Shown here piece after piece: positions 60,030-64,000 of a stretch of DNA of 64,000 bases. The notes beneath the pieces were generated by a model, which was not told where the DNA came from, searched no databases, and saw only the letters and a program-made list of their open reading frames with translations. A program made the position numbers and the translations under genes. How positions within the stretch are numbered: position 1 is the first letter of the stretch; every line of letters begins with the position of its first letter. Source of the DNA: an uncultured Christensenella sp. (lineage in GTDB: Bacteria; Bacillota; Clostridia; Christensenellales; Pumilibacteraceae); NCBI GenBank assembly GCA_910577435.1, contig CAJTLV010000002.1:306900-370899 (forward strand), given 5' to 3'.

Positions 60030-61298
60030 ATGGAAAAAATAAGCATATTCGACTACATAGAACAAGCCTGCAACGTGCTGGATCTCAACATCGCGGGATT
60101 TTCGCGCGCGGCGGACAAGCTGACGGAATATCTTCAAAGCACTTTCGGCGGGATCGACGCGACCGTAGGCGTGACTTCGCGAATAAAGACGCGCGACAGC
60201 CTGAAAGAAAAAATACTGCGCAACGGCTTGTATAAAAACTGCGGCGCGGACAGGCTCGTATACGAAATGCACGACATAATAGGCGTGCGCATAGAATGCA
60301 GATTTTTCAAGGACGAGGAATATCTGTACAACAAAATTCGGGAAACGTTCTGCGTCGACGCGGGCGGCGGATATTTTTCGCCGCAGGGCAAAAAGGCGGT
60401 CAAACTCAAACTCGACACGCCCCAGCCCGAAAAGCAGAAGAACGGGTTCGACATCTACCGCATTGACGGGAGCGTGGTTTACAGCAGTGAAACTTATAAC
60501 TTCGAGTTGCAGATAAAATCGCTCGTCAACAGTTTTTGGTCGGAAATAGAGCATAAACTCATATATAAAAACGTGTTGCTTGGTCAGCTCGACAACCTGA
60601 TGAAAGATATGCTCAACTCCATTCACGAAAGCCTTACGGGCGTCGACCACCAGCTCAGTCTGATATTCGACCGATTTTCGAGCAATACCATCGAGGCACA
60701 GCAGGTTCAGCTCGAACGAATGTTGTCTCTCGGTCTGAACGACGTGTACACCGCGATCGTAAAGGCAAAGACGGGCATAACCATATCCATATCCGACTAT
60801 TCGGAGGCGGTCGTTTCGTACCTTTTGTCCTGCTCGTCGTATATGAAAGAAGCGCACGGCGTTCCGTTGCGCAAGATAATCGGAACGGGACTGGGCGTTC
60901 TGCCCGAAACGGACGACGGGTCGGGCGACTTCAATTACGGCAGCGTGCTTATAAGCCTTATGGAATGGTTGCGCACCGTCGACTACTCGTCGATAGCGAT
61001 CGGCGACAAGATCGAGCTCGACGTTCCCGCACTGCCGCCGATAGAGAGCGCCGTCGCCGACGTGTTTTTGAACAATATAAACTCCGATTTCTATTTGAAC
61101 ACGTTTTTCCACATCTTCTTTTCGCTCGAACGCGGCACCGACGACGAGGATTTTCTCGATTACATCGGATACTATACGGAACGCATTACTCGCGGCAAAA
61201 CGCAGGAACGAATATACCGCACGCTCGCCGCGCTCGGCGAAACGGACGCAAATAAACTCCCGCTCGAAAAAACCATCGCCGCACTCGCGGAACTGTAA
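60030..61298 (+). CDS. Divergent RelA/SpoT-fold protein with unknown C-terminal half
   Basis: 422 residues. Residues about 45-185 follow the synthetase fold: TVGVTSRIKTRDSLKEKILR (RxK region), MHDIIGVRIECRFFKDEEYL and FELQIKSLVNSFWSEIEHKL, ending at EHKLIY. The GYRSLH guanosine motif is not found; the corresponding stretch reads NGFDIYRIDGSVVYSSETY, and EVQIRT has become ELQIKS. Catalysis is therefore doubtful, or the substrate differs. Residues 190-422 are helical with a charged, acidic middle (DDGSGDFNYG) and no recognised domain. Ribosome site GGAG. Follows the GH3 gene and ends at a strong hairpin. Confidence 0.75.
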   Translation: MEKISIFDYIEQACNVLDLNIAGFSRAADKLTEYLQSTFGGIDATVGVTSRIKTRDSLKEKILRNGLYKNCGADRLVYEMHDIIGVRIECRFFKDEEYLYNKIRETFCVDAGGGYFSPQGKKAVKLKLDTPQPEKQKNGFDIYRIDGSVVYSSETYNFELQIKSLVNSFWSEIEHKLIYKNVLLGQLDNLMKDMLNSIHESLTGVDHQLSLIFDRFSSNTIEAQQVQLERMLSLGLNDVYTAIVKAKTGITISISDYSEAVVSYLLSCSSYMKEAHGVPLRKIIGTGLGVLPETDDGSGDFNYGSVLISLMEWLRTVDYSSIAIGDKIELDVPALPPIESAVADVFLNNINSDFYLNTFFHIFFSLERGTDDEDFLDYIGYYTERITRGKTQERIYRTLAALGETDANKLPLEKTIAALAEL

Positions 61299-61316
61299 CA
61301 GCTAGATTTGTCCGCA

Positions 61317-61359
61317 ATAATAAACGGACGGAACGATTCCCGTTCCGCCCGTTTATTAT
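61317..61359. terminator. 43-base terminator-type hairpin
   Basis: ATAATAAACGGACGGAACG (61317-61335) and CGTTCCGCCCGTTTATTAT (61341-61359) around ATTCC: 19 bp with a single A/C mismatch. AT-rich base and GC-rich tip. Ends transcription of the RelA/SpoT-fold gene at 61298. Confidence 0.8.
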
Positions 61360-61595
61360 ACATACTATATTATCGGCATTACGGCTCAAACCAAATTTAT
61401 GATATTAACTATTCTGCGGCAACGACCGATATTTTCGCTAAACGTTATGTATACCAAGCTGTTTCTATGTTTACGGCCGAATAAGCTCTTTGGTTCCGTA
61501 CAAATAAGCGAAGTATAGCGATGGGCTATTATGGGGTGAAATATATCCGCGTCGGCGGCTGCTCAATTCCGCATTCCGAATTCCGCATTATATAC
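61360..61595. other. Gene-free spacer
   Basis: No open frame with a ribosome site and no clear dyad beyond the terminator at its left edge. A short A/T-rich repeat of GCATTCCGAATTCCGCATT (around 61570) is the only pattern seen. Confidence 0.5.
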
Positions 61596-61624
61596 TTGCC
61601 TTTTTCACGCCGTTATGGTATGAT
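61596..61624 (+). promoter_or_regulatory. Promoter of the three-gene cassette
   Basis: TTGCCT (61596-61601), 17-base spacer, TATGAT (61619-61624). The leader of about 40 bases ends in GGACGGAGG before the ATG at 61669. Confidence 0.6.
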
Positions 61625-61668
61625 GTAAACAACCGCCGCGCTTTTTGCTCGGTCGGACGGAGGCGACA

Positions 61669-62793
61669 ATGAAAAACGACAGTAAGAATCTCAACAAACT
61701 CATAGCCTATGCGCGCGACAATCTGCTTTTGGACGCGCTGGACGAGACATATACATTAAATCGACTTGCCAAGCTGTACGGCGTACCCGCACCCGAACTC
61801 GATCCCGATTGCGAATGCGATCTTTCTTTGGACGAACTTATCGGAGCGCCGGGCGCAAACGTCGACGCGGCGGACGTGCTAGACGCGATTCTGCCCCTGC
61901 CGCACACGGTCAACGGGTATTTCCGCGACGAGCTGTCGCGCAATGCCGCTAAGGCGTTCGACTTCCTTTTCGAGACTTACGCGCTCGGCGGTTGCGTCGC
62001 GGCGGCGGAAGCCGGCAATTCGAACGGGTTTATCAACTACGCGCAAAAACCGACCGTTCTCAGCCGTGCCGTACTTCTTCCCATAGGCGGAGACGAACTG
62101 TACTATACTCCGCGCGTAACGGGCAATCATATTGCGACAGTTTCGAGCGACGACTTTATGACCGACGACATCGTCGCGCGCGAGAGCGCATACGTCGCCG
62201 CTTACGGCGGAACGATAGCCAAGCGTATCGGTGACGACGCGACGTACTACTGCTGTGACGAGACAGCGCTCGACGGCGCCGCAGTTAAAGAACAGCTTAA
62301 ATCGGGTACGGTCAAGATCGCGCTTCTCGACTACCCCGTTCCCGTCATCGCTGTGTCCGGCGTTGCGAAAAACACCGTCGCCCGCGAAGCGGCAAAACTC
62401 ATCAAAGCCGCAGGCGACGCGGAAATCCCTTGCATCGCGGCTTGCACGGCAAAGAACGGCGTCACGTTCTACCTAATACTCGCTAACGATATAGCATCCA
62501 CCGACACGCTCAAAGCGGCAACTCCGCTCACCGCGTGCGGCGTATTCGAGACGATAGACTGCACCCGCCTGCTGTCCGTACTCGAAAAAGGCACGGCGCT
62601 GTCCACCGACCTGTTCGCATTCAAACCGATATATTCCGAGATCGGCGGCGTCAAGCACGGCGCGAAAGCAAAGTCGGCTCTCGACGGCGCGCTCGCCGCG
62701 ATGTTCAAGCCCGCACTCGCCGCATCGGCGGCGACCGACGAAGCAAAGGCAAAAGCGCTCGTCGCGCAATACGACAAAGCCGAAACGTTATGA
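61669..62793 (+). CDS. Hypothetical protein, N-terminus resembling type 2 galactose-1-phosphate uridylyltransferase
   Basis: 374 residues from the ATG with ribosome site GGAGG (an earlier in-frame start at 61645 lacks one). The first 115 residues recall the N-terminal helical part of GalT type 2 (LIAYARDNLLLDALDETYTL NRLAKL-like start; LPHTVNGYFRDELSRNAAKA). The rest (VLLPIGGDELYYTPRVTGNH; KTVAREAAKLIKAAGDAEIP-like helix-strand pattern) shows no nucleotidyltransferase HxHxQ-type motif I can find. It could be a degenerate relative or a different alpha/beta fold. It is the first gene of a tightly overlapping trio. Low confidence in the GalT link. Confidence 0.6.
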   Translation: MKNDSKNLNKLIAYARDNLLLDALDETYTLNRLAKLYGVPAPELDPDCECDLSLDELIGAPGANVDAADVLDAILPLPHTVNGYFRDELSRNAAKAFDFLFETYALGGCVAAAEAGNSNGFINYAQKPTVLSRAVLLPIGGDELYYTPRVTGNHIATVSSDDFMTDDIVARESAYVAAYGGTIAKRIGDDATYYCCDETALDGAAVKEQLKSGTVKIALLDYPVPVIAVSGVAKNTVAREAAKLIKAAGDAEIPCIAACTAKNGVTFYLILANDIASTDTLKAATPLTACGVFETIDCTRLLSVLEKGTALSTDLFAFKPIYSEIGGVKHGAKAKSALDGALAAMFKPALAASAATDEAKAKALVAQYDKAETL

Positions 62794-63209
62794 CCGATAA
62801 GGAACTGGAACAGCTTCTGCTCCGCGTCGAGCGCGACGATCCCGCCGCGCTTTACGATTACGCGGTTTACCTCTCCGACACAAATTCGGATGAGGCGTTG
62901 AAGTACGTTCTTCTTTCCGCACAACTCGGATACCCGAAAGCCATTGAAAAAAAGGGCGATTTGTTTCTCGAAGCGGGCGACGCGGAAAGCGCGGCGCGCT
63001 GTTTCAAAACGGGCGCGAAAGCGGGACTGTTGGACTGCTCCGTTAAGCTCGCCGTACTCCGTTTGGACGATTTCGAACACGCCGCCGTCCGCGAGCTGGA
63101 AGACCTCGCCGAAATAGGCGTGACGTCCGCTTGCTCCGCTCTCGCCGACTACTATCATAAACACGGCAACCGCAAGCAAGCCGCATATTGGCGGTCGCTA
63201 CTCAAATAA
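62790..63209 (+). CDS. Sel1/TPR-like repeat protein
   Basis: 139 residues, starting at the ATG that overlaps the previous stop (ATGA). The open frame upstream is a shadow. Helical repeats of about 34-36 residues with Sel1-like features: DPAALYDYAVYLSDTNSDEA, KYVLLSAQLGYPKAIEKKGD, LFLEAGDAESAARCFKTGAK and ACSALADYYHKHGNRKQAAY. Such solenoids bind partner proteins. Possibly assembles the cassette products at the membrane, since the next gene encodes a membrane protein. Confidence 0.8.
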   Translation: MTDKELEQLLLRVERDDPAALYDYAVYLSDTNSDEALKYVLLSAQLGYPKAIEKKGDLFLEAGDAESAARCFKTGAKAGLLDCSVKLAVLRLDDFEHAAVRELEDLAEIGVTSACSALADYYHKHGNRKQAAYWRSLLK

Positions 63210-63862
63210 TGGCAGATAATCTCGAAAAAAACGACGCGCCCGAACTCGGCGCTGAAATGACAGACGAGGCGAAGAAAACGGAAATCGAACAATCCGTTCC
63301 GAATGCCGACACGCCGGCGGCAAAGCCCAAGCGCGCCGAGAAAAGAAAAAAACAAAAATTTTCGGGCGCGTATTATTATGTAGAGGGCGACGCACAGGAA
63401 ATAATCAAAAACGGTTTCATTCGCACTCTGTTCACTATACTCGCTTTTCTTATGCAGTGCGTCGTTCTGCTTTTTCCGCAGGCGGGACTTGAACACGTGA
63501 CGAACAATTATCCGTCTTATGCGTTTACGTATATGTTTCTTGTCTTCGTGTTTCTCGGCACGTCGATATACGTAATTATAATGAACTTCACGCGATACAA
63601 GTTTGTCAAGCGCATTCCCAAAGAGCGCGCGCCCAAATCCGGATTTAAGCGGTTCGTATTTTTCGGCACCGAACTGTATATGGTATACAACGCGGTCATA
63701 TTCGCGATAGAGATCTCGTTCGTTTGTTTCGCCTATGACGGTTGGGGACTTGCGGGCGTGTTCGTCAGCGCGCTTGCCGCAGGCTGTGCCGTCGGTGCCA
63801 GAATCTATACGCACAACACGCTGAAAAATTCGACGCTCATTCCCGCTAAAACCGACAATTAA
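63209..63862 (+). CDS. Hypothetical membrane protein with disordered basic N-terminus
   Basis: 217 residues; its ATG shares the last A of the preceding TAA. Residues 1-55 are charged and low-complexity (TPAAKPKRAEKRKKQKFSGA). Then four hydrophobic segments: TLFTILAFLMQCVVLLF, YAFTYMFLVFVFLGTSIYVI, LYMVYNAVIFAIEISFVCF and GLAGVFVSALAAGCAVGA. No family recognised. Last gene of the cassette; the IS3-type element lies 39 bases beyond it. Confidence 0.75.
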   Translation: MADNLEKNDAPELGAEMTDEAKKTEIEQSVPNADTPAAKPKRAEKRKKQKFSGAYYYVEGDAQEIIKNGFIRTLFTILAFLMQCVVLLFPQAGLEHVTNNYPSYAFTYMFLVFVFLGTSIYVIIMNFTRYKFVKRIPKERAPKSGFKRFVFFGTELYMVYNAVIFAIEISFVCFAYDGWGLAGVFVSALAAGCAVGARIYTHNTLKNSTLIPAKTDN

Positions 63863-63900
63863 AAATATCGGATCAAACAAAAAAGACGGTCGCTCTGCTA

Positions 63901-64000
63901 TGAACCCCAAAAGTTGGACAGAGAAATAACTAAATAGCTTGTGAGTGAGTTCGGTATTGTACCGGACTCATTCCGTTTAGAGTGAGAGATATTCTCTCGT
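63901..64000 (-). mobile_element. IS3-family insertion sequence, one end, cut by the window edge
   Basis: Terminal inverted repeat TGAACCCCAAAAGTTGGACA at 63901-63920, typical of IS3 (IS150-like) elements and starting with TG. The transposase orfB reads inward from the right on the minus strand and ends at 63930. The remainder lies outside the window, so the other end and target duplication cannot be checked. Confidence 0.85.
63930..64000 (-). CDS. IS3-family transposase OrfB, C-terminal 23 residues only
   Basis: Minus-strand frame ending ERISLTLNGMSPVQYRTHSQ-AI, then TAG. The stretch RISLTLNGMSPVQYR is the well-known C-terminal end of IS3-type DDE integrases (normally near YNNxRxxxxLxxxSPxxYR). 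The catalytic DDE domain lies beyond the window edge. The stop codon is 8 bases inside the inverted repeat. Confidence 0.85.
   Translation of the reverse strand, partial: ERISLTLNGMSPVQYRTHSQAI

Noticed and set aside
61317..61359. Long hairpin as an insertion-sequence end or MITE
   Set aside because: No target duplication is visible, and its place just after a stop codon fits a terminator.

Overview
The window is an ordinary chromosomal stretch, about half G+C, most likely from an uncultured anaerobic member of the Bacillota (Clostridia-like). The inference rests on Gly/Ala-rich Shine-Dalgarno-led genes, an acyl-CoA dehydrogenase/EtfAB cluster, an ECF transporter S component, a small alarmone synthetase, a glgB-glgA-glgP operon, clostridial-type lipoproteins and BspA-like repeats. 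Nothing in the window fixes the genus. No phage, CRISPR array or rRNA operon is present; one tRNA gene, one rearranged IS200-type remnant and one IS3-type element running off the right edge are.

Layout. 1-7800 (minus strand): an acyl-CoA operon, in transcription order MaoC-like hydratase, acyl-CoA dehydrogenase, EtfB, EtfA, thiolase, SDR reductase, KAS III-like synthase, then LivH and the start of LivM. A divergent TetR regulator (8066-8689) faces it across a strong promoter and two operator-like palindromes. 8805-10967: hybrid sensor kinase. 10970-11250: rearranged IS200 remnant. 11362-15016: BspA-like lipoprotein with a divergent XRE regulator. 15158-21935 (minus): GH36-like protein that appears to have lost its catalytic residues, SDR, HtpG, GrpB-family protein, HAD phosphatase, small alarmone synthetase. 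22219-23231: DUF1893 and ECF S component. 23311-29426: glycogen operon (branching enzyme, synthase, phosphorylase). 29671-32015: two unrecognised membrane proteins with a divergent XRE regulator and well-placed operators. 32192-32690: tRNA-Pro(AGG) followed by a 175-bp tandem repeat that carries copies of the tRNA 3' end and of its terminator. 33213-38077: pullulanase and a surface lipoprotein under one promoter. 38274-41691: GMP synthase and TypA. 41796-43187: a frameshifted secreted protein and a lipoprotein. 43650-46361: MacB-like ABC protein. 46552-46944: Cys-rich small protein. 47027-49797: ribokinase and Na/phosphate cotransporter. 50149-53687: heterodimeric ABC exporter. 53873-57075: Fe-S aldo/keto reductase, DUF3737, PatB-type aminotransferase. 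57618-63862: GH3 beta-glucosidase, a divergent RelA/SpoT-fold protein and a three-gene overlapping cassette. 63901-64000: end of an IS3-family element.

How it fits together. The acyl-CoA operon contains every activity for acetyl-CoA to butyryl-CoA, but with PhaB/PhaJ-like (R)-type enzymes instead of Hbd/Crt, plus a KAS III-like enzyme and branched-chain amino-acid transport. A second theme is alpha-glucan and glucoside metabolism: secreted pullulanase, glycogen synthesis and breakdown, and GH3. A third is local control by divergent regulators whose operators overlap the core promoter of the neighbour. Two promoters (before the ABC exporter and the GH3 enzyme) place the predicted +1 on the start codon, suggesting leaderless mRNAs. 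I do not see a clearly new defence or mobile system; the best candidates for something undescribed are the tRNA-linked 175-bp repeat, the XRE/coiled-coil membrane module at 29.7-32.0 kb, the (R)-type acyl-CoA operon, and the 61.7-63.9 kb cassette.
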